64,000 nucleotides of DNA, from assembly GCA_030704615.1 (NCBI GenBank), contig CM060734.1:16866001-16930000 (forward strand), written 5' to 3'. The notes below the pieces were generated by a model, which made no database searches, had not been told where the DNA came from, and worked only from the letters and a program-made list of their open reading frames with translations. The position numbers and the translations under genes are program-made. The stretch is from Takakia lepidozioides (taxonomy: Eukaryota; Streptophyta; Takakiopsida; Takakiales; Takakiaceae). This document shows positions 32,501-41,270 of the stretch, in pieces. The number at the start of each line of letters is the position of its first letter. Position 1 is the first letter of the stretch.

Positions 32501-33874
32501 CCCCGATGCGCGGGTCAGTTCTACGCATGCGACCCACGAAGCTGCAAAGACAGGTCCAGCAAGTGTAAACAAACGTGCTGACCAGCCTCTGTTGCGAAGT
32601 AGGGCGGCAGCGCTGCGTTTGTCTGCTCTATCCAGCCCGCCTACAGCTGTCCCTGCTTCCCAGGGGAGAGGCAAAGCCAAGAAGCGGACTGTCGTGGACC
32701 ATGCTGAGGAGGTCGAGGAGGGTCCGAGTACCAAGAGACCGGCGAAGAAAAAATTTGGCGTCTATATGAACAAGAACCGCAAGCTGGCCTTGGACATGGA
32801 CAAAGATGTGGGTCGTTTCCTGGAGCAGCACAGGTAAGTACTGTGCTCAGTCTCCTCGTCTGTCTTTGTCGTCAAGTGCTTTGCGCTCTGTTGTGGTCAG
32901 TCTGCACGCTGGTCAGTCTGCTGCTGGTTTCATCATTGTCTGTTGTGGTTAGTCTTGTCAGTCTGATGAATTGTTCAGCCTGTAGAGTGTTTGGTACCAT
33001 GTTGACGTCAGTCTGGTCAGTACATGAGGCTTCCCGAAGGATGGTCTGCTTTGTGCAGGATGGTCTGCTTTGTGCAGGATGGGTGCTCGGTTTGGCAAAG
33101 CACATGCTCTGCACGTGAAGGCGGGTAATTCCATGCTGATGTTTTTTGAAGGGGACCCACGGTTTGAATGCGGACTGTCGCCGGATGACATAAAGGCGGT
33201 CCAGAAGGTTGAGTCGGAGTGCACAGATAGGCTCCTGGAGCTGTGGTGTTGATTCTATGAGAAGTCGGTTGAGGTTGCGTTCACCAACACTATTGCTGTT
33301 CTTCCAACGTCAACGTGGACGGTGTTGAAGTCATTGGGGGTGGGGCAACATGAAAGCCTTCTGGAGGTCTTGAAAGGTTGCCTCAGCACTGAACGACTGG
33401 GCAAGGACTTGAAAGAGTGCGATTTCATTTTGGTGCCAATTGGGGATGAGTAAGAACTCTTCTGAGTCTGCTGAGACTGTCTGCTGAGACTGTCTCCTGA
33501 GTCATAGTCTGGTTTCGCAGTGTCGTCTTGACTCTGAGCGATTAAGTTGACCTCTGTATTTGTGCAGTGGACTGGGTTTGAAGATTGAGTCTGCTGAGTG
33601 CTGAGTCTGCTGAGTGATCGGTCTGCTGAGTGTCAGTCTGTTGAGTCTGGCCATCATGATTGTGCAATGACGCCATGTTGTTTGATACCATTGCAGGGGG
33701 CACTGGAGTGTTTGTATCATCGACCTCCGCAAGGGCTGTTACACTCACTTGAACTCTATCAGGGACTTGCATAAATATCCCTTTGTTCTAGGGTGGATTC
33801 GGAAGCTTCATGCGCAGTGCTTAGGGTACTCGATGGACTCACCACCATTGCTCCCTCGTCTGTTTTCCTTATAG
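29590..33874 (+). pseudogene. Ulp1-like (C48) cysteine protease gene, multi-exon, decayed
   Basis: Likely exons: 5' UTR intron 29591-29663; exon 29664-30625 (start 29666; CPFCEEVIKDKIQLNRHC zinc-finger-like; donor GAGGAG/GTAATG); damaged exon about 30900-31335 with a Gln-rich repeat; about 31390-32087 (INPHLDWHNELHRIVADRRW onward); 32178-32299; 32391-32833 (KKKFGVYMNKNRKLALDMDK; donor CAG/GTAAGT); 33078-33449; 33697 onward. Splicing 33449 to 33697 in phase yields FILVPIGDE-GHWSVCIIDLRKG, the hallmark of Ulp1/SUMO-protease folds with the catalytic His in GHW. The Asp position appears as HLNS (Asn). The region for the catalytic Cys is missing. In-frame stops at 30251, 31742 and 33250 and a frameshift near 31030 show decay. 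It ends where the antisense transposase begins. MULEs with Ulp1-like genes are known in plants (Kaonashi, CUMULE). Confidence 0.75.
31155..31335 (+). repeat. coding minisatellite, QQTP repeats
   Basis: Tandem CAGCAGACTCC-type units encode QQTPIQQ, QQTPVQQ and similar repeats. CAGCAGACT is the reverse complement of the AGTCTGCTG motif that fills the introns and 5' flank of the same gene. Confidence 0.85.
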
Positions 33875-35888
33875 CACCTGACGATGTCCACCAAGCCCGT
33901 ATACATGCAAACTGTGTCTCTGCATCATCCAAGGTGGGAGCGCGCTTCCACGCAAGGCACATGGAACGGTGCTCCTCTCTGAAATCTGGCGCCACAAGCC
34001 TGGTTGTGTACTGCGAAAGGCTTTGCAAAAAATGGAACCCACAAGATCTCTCCTTGCCTTCCATGGGAACATTGGGGTCTTGCCCGTACACCCTTCGGAT
34101 GGCAGCCCAATTTGCTTGTGCGTTGTCCGCCATGAAACCACGGAAATTGGGAGGGGGCAATCCCGCCTTGGCCATCTGTTTGTTTATTCCCTGCCAAAGA
34201 AGCATCTCCGATTGTGTGTCCTCTCCTTTCATCTCACAAATAGCAATTGTCATTAGCATCCTGTAGTGGGTGTCGTAGACATGTGCACCCATTGTCACCC
34301 ACTGGTGATTTGTAATTCGCTTGATATGGTCGAACATGACCCAACTGTTTGACAAGTCCCCACTCGTCATCCTGTCGACCAGTTCGACGCCGCTGCCAGG
34401 TCCACACGTGGACATTTTGAATACGAAACAACGATCTGCCTCAGTCCCTTGTCCTGGAAACCTACTTCCATGAATGTAGTCATATCCACATCGTCGCTTC
34501 ACCTCCAGAATGGAGTGCATATCCGAGCCACGCCCAATTTTCTGTTTGCATGAGACAATGTGGTTTTGGACATTCGGTGAACATACGTGGGACACCGACT
34601 CCAGCAATGCCTCCATTTCCTTCTCATCAAGAGGAACTCTATTGGAGCTGTCTTCCGACATAATTCTGGCCAATGCCATCTTATGGGCGGCTTGGAGCTG
34701 TATCTGTTTGGGTTTGGCACCCGGTCTCAACTTAACCTCCTCCTGAACGAGCTGCTCTGCTTCGTGGGCAGCCTCCCGCGAGTTCCCCCTCGCCAATTTG
34801 TGACAATGGGAACCAACGTGTATGCAAGCTCGGGTGAGGTCAGGGAAACGGTGCAACACATAGAACTGCTTGGCATTACAAACAGACATGCAGTGTGGTG
34901 GTTCTTTGCAATGCGCACACTTAAATGTGGAGTTCGGAACCTTCTCCTGAGCTCGAAATGGTTGATGAGCTGTGCCTGTCCAATCGGTCTCGTTCCTGTG
35001 ACCTCTGGATTTAAAGTGGAAGCAAGTTGGGGAGAAACACCGCAACGCGCCCACACAAACAACGTAGCGCACCCGCACACCATCGAGCATCTTCATGCTG
35101 GTGGTTTTGGTAACGCACCAAGGATGACCGTCATGTTTTCTATCCATATCTGTCAACATTCCGGACGCCCTCGAGTAGTCCGCCCGAGGAAGGAACTCAA
35201 AGAAGATATTACCGTCGACGTCGGCGGGAAGGCATGTAACCGATTTAATTGCGAACTTGCTGTAGTCCAGCCCGGCCAGCTCCGACCGGTGTCCCTCCAG
35301 GTGAAGCCCTCGCAGAATTTCAAGAATAGATCGAACTGCGGTGCTCGTGCTGGGAATATGACTCCCTCCTCCACTGACGTCCATTGAGGACTTGCCTGAT
35401 CTCCAGGACGACCTCGGAACTTCCATGACCCCGTCTGAGTCGGACAGGTTGTGAACAACCCGGTTCTCGCTCGTCTTCATGGATGAGTTCGGCTTTGGAT
35501 TTACTTCGTTGCGGACTTCTCTCTTTGAGGTAACCACTCTCTGATTCGCGGATTGTTTCGTGGAAGGCACCAGGATAGAAGGTGCATTTGGCGGGCAAAT
35601 GAAGTCCCCAACAGCCCTGTATATGACGCTGTCCGATGGTGGAACTCGCCATTCCCTGCCATCGCCGAAATCATCGTGGAGCACAACAATACTCTCGACA
35701 ACAACGTCGTTTGAGTCCTTCCTTTCCTCCTCCAAAAAAACCGACCCCGGTTTCAGGTGGTATCGAACGCACAGATATTTCTCCATCACCCGGCAGATGT
35801 CCCCTCTGCACAGAAATGAAGCTCTATGCTCGTGAGGAGGGCAGTACACTGTAGCGCTCGGGTTTTCCACCATGGGAGATGTGCACAC
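33759..35888 (-). CDS. MULE-like DDE transposase, 709-codon frame
   Basis: Catalyses excision and insertion of the element. N-terminal: ENPSATVYCPPH, a DUF-like stretch with HDDFGDGREWR and GDFICPPN. Middle (about 300-400): FKCAHCKEPPHCMSVCNAKQ with clustered Cys/His, probably a zinc-binding domain. Catalytic part: HQWVTMGAHVYDTHYRMLMT (Asp near 539), a Glu-rich spacer EMKGEDTQSEMLLW, FRGFMADNAQANWAAIRRVY (Asp near 588), CGFHFLQSLSQYTT (about 616-629), then IRAWWTSSGA (about 660-672). The order fits MULE-type DDE enzymes; the exact third acidic residue is uncertain. The last about 30 residues do not look conserved and lie antisense to the Ulp1-like gene, so the true C-terminal exon is probably lost. 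The frame has no stop. Start at 35888 is the first ATG; an upstream start is possible. Confidence 0.75.
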   Translation of the reverse strand: MCTSPMVENPSATVYCPPHEHRASFLCRGDICRVMEKYLCVRYHLKPGSVFLEEERKDSNDVVVESIVVLHDDFGDGREWRVPPSDSVIYRAVGDFICPPNAPSILVPSTKQSANQRVVTSKREVRNEVNPKPNSSMKTSENRVVHNLSDSDGVMEVPRSSWRSGKSSMDVSGGGSHIPSTSTAVRSILEILRGLHLEGHRSELAGLDYSKFAIKSVTCLPADVDGNIFFEFLPRADYSRASGMLTDMDRKHDGHPWCVTKTTSMKMLDGVRVRYVVCVGALRCFSPTCFHFKSRGHRNETDWTGTAHQPFRAQEKVPNSTFKCAHCKEPPHCMSVCNAKQFYVLHRFPDLTRACIHVGSHCHKLARGNSREAAHEAEQLVQEEVKLRPGAKPKQIQLQAAHKMALARIMSEDSSNRVPLDEKEMEALLESVSHVCSPNVQNHIVSCKQKIGRGSDMHSILEVKRRCGYDYIHGSRFPGQGTEADRCFVFKMSTCGPGSGVELVDRMTSGDLSNSWVMFDHIKRITNHQWVTMGAHVYDTHYRMLMTIAICEMKGEDTQSEMLLWQGINKQMAKAGLPPPNFRGFMADNAQANWAAIRRVYGQDPNVPMEGKERSCGFHFLQSLSQYTTRLVAPDFREEHRSMCLAWKRAPTLDDAETQFACIRAWWTSSGAIRKTDEGAMVVSPSSTLSTAHEASESTLEQRDIYASP

Positions 35889-36110
35889 AAGACTGCCAGG
35901 ATGGCGTGCGGGGAAGCTCCCTGGTAGAAGGGGGATGCAGCGATGGGAAGGAATGCGGTGCCGATTTGTCCGAGCGACGAAGCCTGATCCAAATCCAGGG
36001 AGCCAACTATCTCAAAAATCCAGAGTCAGAGTGTTAATGAACCTTGTCTCCGGAATGCGGCCCTTGGTCTTTGCGCAATAACTGCCAACGGTATGCAGTC
36101 AGAAAGTGGG
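35889..36110 (-). other. single-copy leader of the transposase unit
   Basis: Corresponds to 17490-17670 of the left copy in reverse. It joins array B to the transposase start and probably holds its promoter. No certain TATA box was seen. Confidence 0.4.
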
Positions 36111-37215
36111 GGGCCGTCCGGATGATGTCGGCTGAAGGGGAGAAGCCGGCACCGTGCCGTCATATTACTACCCCCGAATGGAAATTCGGCACCCAATACC
36201 CAACAGGGGCCACACAGATGAAGTTGTCTGGGGCAGAGATGCCGGCACCTGTCCGACAGAAAACATCCCCCGGATGGAAATTCAGTGCCGAATTTCCATT
36301 TGGATCCACCCAAAGGAAGTCCTGTCGGGGGGTCAGGCCGAAAACTGGCCGACCTAAAAACCTCCGCGGATGGAAAAACGGCGCCGAATTTCTATCCGAG
36401 GCCTTTCGGATGCAGTCGGCTCGGGGGAAAGGCCGCCATCTGGCCCTCACATTACAATCCCTGGACGGAAATTCGGCACCGAATATACAACAGGGGAAGC
36501 CCGGATGAAGTCGCCTCGGGCGCAGAGGCCGGCGCGTGTGCGACAGAGAATATCCCCTGGATGGACATTCGGCGCCGAATTTCCATCCGGGCCCCCCCAA
36601 ATGTCGTGTCAGGGGGTCAGGCTGAAAACTGGCCGGCATAAAAACATCCCCAGATGGAAAAACGGCGCCGAATTTCCATCCGGGGCCGTTCCAATGCAGT
36701 CGGGGAGGGGGGAGAGGCCGGCAGCTGGCCGTCACATTTCAACCCCCAAACGGAAATTCGGCACCGAATATCCAACAAGGGACGCCCGGATGAAGTCGCC
36801 TCGGGCGTAGAGGCCGGCACGTATTCGACAGAGAGCATCCCCTATATGGAGATTCGGCGCCGAATTTCCATCCGGGCCCCCCAAAGGAAGTCGTGTCGGG
36901 GGGTCAGGCCGAAAACTGGCCGACATAAAAACCTCCCCAGATGGAAAAACGGCGCCGAATTTCCATCCAGGGCCGTTCCAATGCAGTCGGGGAGGGGGGA
37001 GAGGCCGGAAGCTGGCCGTCATATTTCAACCCCCGGACGGAAATTCGGCACCGAATATCCAACAGAGCGGCGGAGAGGCCGACACCTCTCCGACAGAGAC
37101 CATCCCCCGGATGGAAATTCGGCGCCGAATTTCCATCGGGGCCCCCTCAAAGGAAGTCGTAAAAACCTCCCAGAATGGAAAAACGGCGCCGAATTTCCGT
37201 CCGAGGTTGTTCCGA
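36110..37215. repeat. array B, right (inverted) copy
   Basis: Four units of about 270-285 bp matching 16345-17490 in reverse complement, each with several GGAAATTC/GGCGCC/GAATTTCC palindromes and AAAAACGGCGCCGAATTTC phrases. Confidence 0.95.
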
Positions 37216-37335
37216 TTTGCCTCTAGCAGTCAAGGATTCCAAGAAAAACGTGTCTACAAGTGCACTTCAGCCACAAAACAAACAGTTAGGTTTGTTTTTC
37301 TCCGCAAAATCAATCGGACACGCTCAGAATTACCT
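37215..37335. repeat. spacer between arrays A and B, right copy
   Basis: Reverse complement of 16240-16345, with shared phrases such as AGTCAAGGATTCC, CACTTCAGCCACAAAAC and TTTGTTTTTCTCCG. Confidence 0.9.
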
Positions 37336-38205
37336 GCAGGAAGGTAATTCAGCGCTTCGAAATACCTGGCGAATGGAAATTCGGCGCCGAATATCCATAC
37401 GCCAGTGATTCGAGTTACCTGCAGGATGGAAATTCGGCGCCGGATCTCCACCCATCCGGGATTCGAGTTACCTGCAGGATGGAAATTCAGCGCCGGATTT
37501 CCATCCATCCGCCTCCGAATTACCTACGTGAGGGAAATTTGGCGCGCGGATGGAAATCCGGCGCTAGATTTCCATCCATCCGCTTCCGAATTACCTGCTT
37601 GAGGGAAATTTGGCGCGCCGCCCTACCGAATTTGCAGCGCCGACTTACCTGGAGGATGGAGATCCGGCGCCGGATTTCCATCCATCCGCGCTCCGAATTA
37701 CCTGCATGATGGAAATTTTGCGCGCCGACCTACCTGACGGATGGAAATCCGGCGCCGGATTTCCTTCCATCCGCTCTTCGAATTACCTACATGACGGAAA
37801 TTTTGCGCGCCGACTTAGCTGGCGGATGGAAATCCGGCGCCGGATTTCCATCCATCCACTCTTCGAATTACCTGCATGACGGAAATTTTGCGCGCCGACT
37901 TACCTGGAGGATGGAAATCCGTCGCCGGATTTCCATCCATCCGCGCTCCGAATTACCTGCATGACGGAAATTTTGTACCTGGCGGATGGAAATCATGCAG
38001 CGGATTTCCATCCATCCGCTCACAAGTAACCTGCATGACAGAAATTTGCAGCGCCGACTTACCTGGAGGATGGAAATCCGGCGCCGGATTTCCATCCATC
38101 CGCTCTTCGAATTACCTGCATGACGGAAATTTTGCGCGCCAACTTACCTGGCGGATGGAAATCCGGCGCCGGATTTCCATCCATCCGCCTTCGAATTACC
38201 TGCAT
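37335..38205. repeat. array A, right (inverted) copy
   Basis: About eleven palindromic units. The best cores are perfect 30-bp palindromes, for example 38068-38097 (arms GGATGGAAATCC and GGATTTCCATCC around GGCGCC). Linkers read CGAATTACCTGCATGACGG and GCGCGCCGACTTACCTGG. Confidence 0.95.
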
Positions 38206-38830
38206 GACTGGAAAAATGGCACCATTTTTCCAGTTCGGGGCCGAAAATGGCTAAGTCCCTAGGGTGGCTGGCACCAAAATCGGAAATTCGGTGCCATTTT
38301 TCCAGTTCCGGGCCCAGTCAGATCTGGGACTTAGCCATTTTCGGCCCCGAACTGGAAAAATGGCACCGGAGATTAATTAATTAATTAATTAATTTTAAAA
38401 AAAATACGCCATTTTTCCAGTTCGGGGCCGAAAATGGCTAAGTCCCTAGGGTGGCTGGAACTGCAACCGGAAATTCGGCGCCATTTTTCCAGTTCCGCGC
38501 CCTGTCAGATCTGGGACTTAGCTATTTTTGGCCCCGAACTGGAAAAATGCCGAAAATGGATAAGTCCCTAGGGTGGCTGGCAGCAAAATCGGAAATTCGG
38601 CGCCATTTTACCAGTTCCGGGCCCAGTCAAATCTGGGACTTAGCCATTTTCAGCCCCAAAATGGAAAAATGGCGCCATTTTTCCAGTTCAGGGCCCCGAA
38701 AATGGCTAAGTCCCTAGGGTGGCTGGAACCGCAACCGGAAATTCGGCACCATTTTTCTAGTTCCGCGCCCAGTCAGTTCTGGGACTTAGCCATTTTCAGG
38801 CCCAACCTAGGAAAATGGTGACGAAAATGG
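38205..38830. repeat. array C, right block
   Basis: Units of about 110-130 bp: CCATTTTTCCAGTTC, GGCCCAGTCAGATCTGGGAC, TTAGCCATTTTCGGCCCC, and AATGGCTAAGTCCCTAGGGT. Units are themselves inverted-repeat rich. Related to 21140-21480. Confidence 0.9.
38371..38394. repeat. ATTA microsatellite
   Basis: About five and a half ATTA units within array C. Confidence 0.9.
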
Positions 38831-38959
38831 TTTACGAGTGAGTGGTCGCATTGTAAGTTGCCTCCTGATTTTTTGAGGCACCTCCCCTCGCTCTTTTATT
38901 TCATTGAAAGACCGTTTCTGCTTCTGCTGGTATTGACATTCTTCAAGTGGATTTGTTCT

Positions 38960-39440
38960 TACTGTAGGAGGGACGTCTACACCGCAGTTCATGGGCAGGA
39001 GGAACGTGCATTTTTTTGCCAGGGGGGATTTCATGCCTAGTCCAGAAAGGGACTACATCCTTCCTACTTATGTTGCCCGGCTTGCTTCGGTGTCCATTAG
39101 GAGGTGTTCCGAACCTAGTCGTGTACAGCACATTTTAGACGAGGCAAGCCTCAAGAAAATGAAGATGAGGGAGGAGGCAGCAGCTATTAGAGCCCGTCAG
39201 GCTCGTAGATTTGTCTTGGATTCAGCTGAGGAAAGTGGGGGAGAAGATGTAGAAGATTCCCAGGAGGTGAGGTGGACAGTCCCCCAAGAGGACGGGATTT
39301 TTTAGAGGCATAGTGGAACTGATGCATCACAGAGCTTGGAGGATGAGGGGGATGAGGGGGATGAGGGGGATGAGGAAGAAGGTGGGGCAAGTTCCTCGGA
39401 GGGTGTAGGAGAGGAATGCCCATTCCGTCTATGACAGTTA
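38960..39440 (+). CDS. small hypothetical frame near right end of the element
   Basis: A possible acceptor (TTACTGTAG, near 38967) opens into a frame with ATG at 38991: MGRRNVHFFARGDFMPSPER, then LPTYVARLASVSIRRCSEPS, a charged helix KKMKMREEAAAIRARQARRF, and an acidic tail EESGGEDVEDSQE. A stop at 39303 is followed in the same frame by SLEDEGDEGDEGDEEEGG. No family recognised. It lies only about 0.3 kb from the terminal inverted repeat, and could be a terminal gene of the element. Confidence 0.3.
39338..39375 (+). repeat. GGGGATGAGG 10-bp tandem repeat
   Basis: Three to four 10-bp units (GATGAGGGGG) that would encode acidic DEG repeats. Confidence 0.9.
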
Positions 39441-39598
39441 GAACACAATTGTATAGACGTGGCTTGCCACAAAATTTGCAATAAAATGTTGTATTTCAAG
39501 TCCACTGGTGCCACATTCCAACTTCACATGACCCTATTTCCGTGCCTCCTAACCCTATTTCCGTGGACTCACAATGGTCTGCTCATGCTTTTTTTTTT

Positions 39599-39637
39599 CC
39601 CGCTCATGCTCATGCCGCTCATGAAATAGCAGCCCCC
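39599..39637 (-). repeat. terminal inverted repeat, right
   Basis: On the minus strand starts GGGGGCTGCTATTTCATGAG then CGGCATGAGCATGAGCGGG. It pairs with 20917-20954. Confidence 0.85.
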
Positions 39638-39645
39638 CATTCATG
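39638..39645 (+). repeat. target site duplication, right copy
   Basis: CATTCATG, identical to 20909-20916. Confidence 0.9.
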
Positions 39646-40139
39646 TTAGCTAGTTACCTTACTGTTGGTATTTAAGTATCAGTTTGCTTCAGCAATCTAT
39701 CGGATTCCATCAACTCATCCATTCATTCCACAGCTTCACTCAAATCTCTCTACACAGTGTGAGTATGAAGTATGTATCAGATTAATATCTATCAAGTATC
39801 AGGCTGAAGCCATGGTATCTCTATTCTGTTCTACATTACAACTCTACTTCTTGCATTCAGCAAGTATCAACAGATCGTTCTCCTCCTACTCCGTGCTCTC
39901 CCTCTTTCTCCTCAAAGATGCGCTCTCCGCTTCATTTCCAAGTCGTGATTCCCCCTCCCGAAGTCCTTCCAGAAGTCCCCAAGAAGTGATCCCCTCAGAT
40001 GTCCCCGCTTCCCGCTTTATCTCTTTACTAGCCGTTCTAACCGCTTTCCTAACTTACCGTTATTTTTGTAGTACACGTTCTTTTTTCAGATGTCGTTCCC
40101 CCACAGTCGTTCCCTGCCAATGGTAATTGTTCCCCAGTT

Positions 40140-40410
40140 GTGCCGAGCTATGACTGGCTGTATCAGGTTGTGGCGGGCTATGACTGGCTGTGTCGGGCTG
40201 TGTAGGGCTGTGCGAAGCTGTGGCGGCTGTGTCAGGCTGTGACGGGCTGTGTCGGGCTGTGTCGGGCTATGTCGAGCTGTGACTGGCTGTGCGACTGTGT
40301 CGGGCTGTGTCGGTTGTGTTAAGCTGTGACTGGCTGTGCGACTGTGACGGGCTGTGTCGGCTGTGTTAAGCTGTGACTGGCTGTGTGACTGTGACAGGCT
40401 GTGACTGGTC
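40140..40410 (-). repeat. CACAG minisatellite, LTR type
   Basis: About twenty units of CACAGCCYGACA and CACAGCCAGTCA type (seen on + as GGCTGTGTCGGGCTGTG). The same array is in the LTR at 52020-52150 and 56222-56335, so copy number varies between LTRs. Confidence 0.9.
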
Positions 40411-40511
40411 TATGTAAAAAATAAGGGTACCCTTTGGAACCCATAAAAATGTCTAAGTCCCAGACCCCACAGAACTCATAAAAGTGCCTAAGTCCCTGGC
40501 AGTCCTCTAAC

Positions 40512-40856
40512 AGGGACACCATGGCATTGGCCTGATACTTGATAAATCTTAATCTGATACTTATTCGATACAATCACATTGTGTAGAGAGACATGAGTGA
40601 AGCTGTGGAATGAATGGATGAGTGAATGGAACCTGGTAGTTACTGAAGCAATCTGATGCTTCAGTATACACAGTAAGGTAATTTGCCAACATGAAGGCAA
40701 GAGGAAATACAAATAGGAACCACAACCATGATTCACTAGCTGTAGGTCATGACTGATTGTTCTGAGCGGGCTGAGTGCTTAGAGATATCTAACTCTTCTA
40801 TCTTGGAGTTTCCACCTCGGATAGCAAAGGGATGGGTGAGTAAAAGCCGCTCGACA
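40512..40856 (+). mobile_element. 5' LTR of copy A1, truncated
   Basis: Aligns with 52450-52794 of the 3' LTR, from GGGACACCATGGCATTGGCC to the final CTCGACA. It starts exactly at the TG end of the minus-strand A2 LTR, as expected if A2 integrated here. Confidence 0.9.
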
Positions 40857-41260
40857 TTTGGCGACCATACTGGGGAACTGGGTCATGAACAACCAGATGT
40901 GACAGGCATCTGGTGGGATCATGGTGGTTGGAGAATTAAAGAATTTGATGTGAATCAAATTCCCTGTGGAACTGAGAAGGAAAGATTGTCCAAACAATTC
41001 TTTCAGAGTTTCTTGGAATTGCCAGACGGTTGTAAGGAAAACATTCTTAAGAGAGTGCATGATGCTGACCCTGAGTGGGGTCTGGAGAAAGGAGTGATAA
41101 AGATTTATCAAGTGGCTTGTAGAGGGAGAGCAAGTTGGTTATATGGTAACAGAGACTTCTAGTATAGCCAAGGGTGCATTGAAGCTTGAAAGAAACCCAG
41201 GCATATACGAGAGATACTACAGAAGAGAGTTTTGGTTATTGCCTCATTAAAGATATGAAA
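40857..41260 (+). pseudogene. ORF0 upstream of gag (copy A1), internally deleted
   Basis: Same product as 20752-20165: VTGIWWDHGGWRIKEFDVNQ, KENILKRVHDADPEWGLEKG and KIYQVACRGRA. After about 41140 roughly 190 bp present in A2 are missing and the frame ends early; the tail (ALKLERNPGIYERYYRREFW) follows in another frame to 41250. The frame is open upstream into the LTR to an ATG at 40749. Confidence 0.6.
40859..40876 (+). promoter_or_regulatory. primer binding site of copy A1
   Basis: TGGCGACCATACTGGGGA begins two bases after the LTR end CGACA. The form resembles primer sites of Tat/Ogre-type elements; the tRNA was not identified. Confidence 0.75.
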
Positions 41261-41270
41261 GACATGGGAC

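Larger units (their letters stand above)
20917..39637. mobile_element. 18.7-kb MULE-like element carrying a GT-2 gene, Ulp1-like gene and transposase
   Basis: The termini are inverted repeats: left GAGGTTA then GCTATTTCATGAGC (20917-20937), right on the complement GGGGGCT then GCTATTTCATGAGC (39637-39617), followed on both sides by CATGAGC and ATGAGCGG motifs. It is flanked by a perfect 8-bp duplication CATTCATG. Removing 20917-39637 and one duplication rebuilds a continuous gypsy LTR that aligns with copy A1 on both sides of the site. Contents: array C (left), GT-2 gene (-), Ulp1-like gene (+), transposase (-), arrays B and A, array C (right), a small + frame. MULEs usually make 8-11 bp duplications and often capture genes; the superfamily call rests on the transposase. 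Confidence 0.85.
39638..40511 (-). mobile_element. 5' LTR of gypsy copy A2, 5' portion
   Basis: Starts at 40511 with TGTTAGAGGACTGCCAGGGA on the minus strand, matching the LTR start of copy A1 at 51858, and runs 874 bp to the insertion site of the 18.7-kb element. With 20753-20916 it makes an LTR of about 1030 bp, versus 937 bp for A1. It includes a CACAG/GCTGTG minisatellite at about 40140-40410. Confidence 0.9.

Noticed and set aside
36160-37226. Several 100-190 codon frames on both strands
   Set aside because: Array B repeat artefacts, mirrored at 16345-17490; no splice or start context.
39663-39670. CCAACA on the minus strand at 39663 as the 3' end of an LTR
   Set aside because: Alignment with copies A1 and A3 shows the LTR continues past this point and ends at CTCGACA directly before the primer site; the apparent stop was the 18.7-kb insertion further on.
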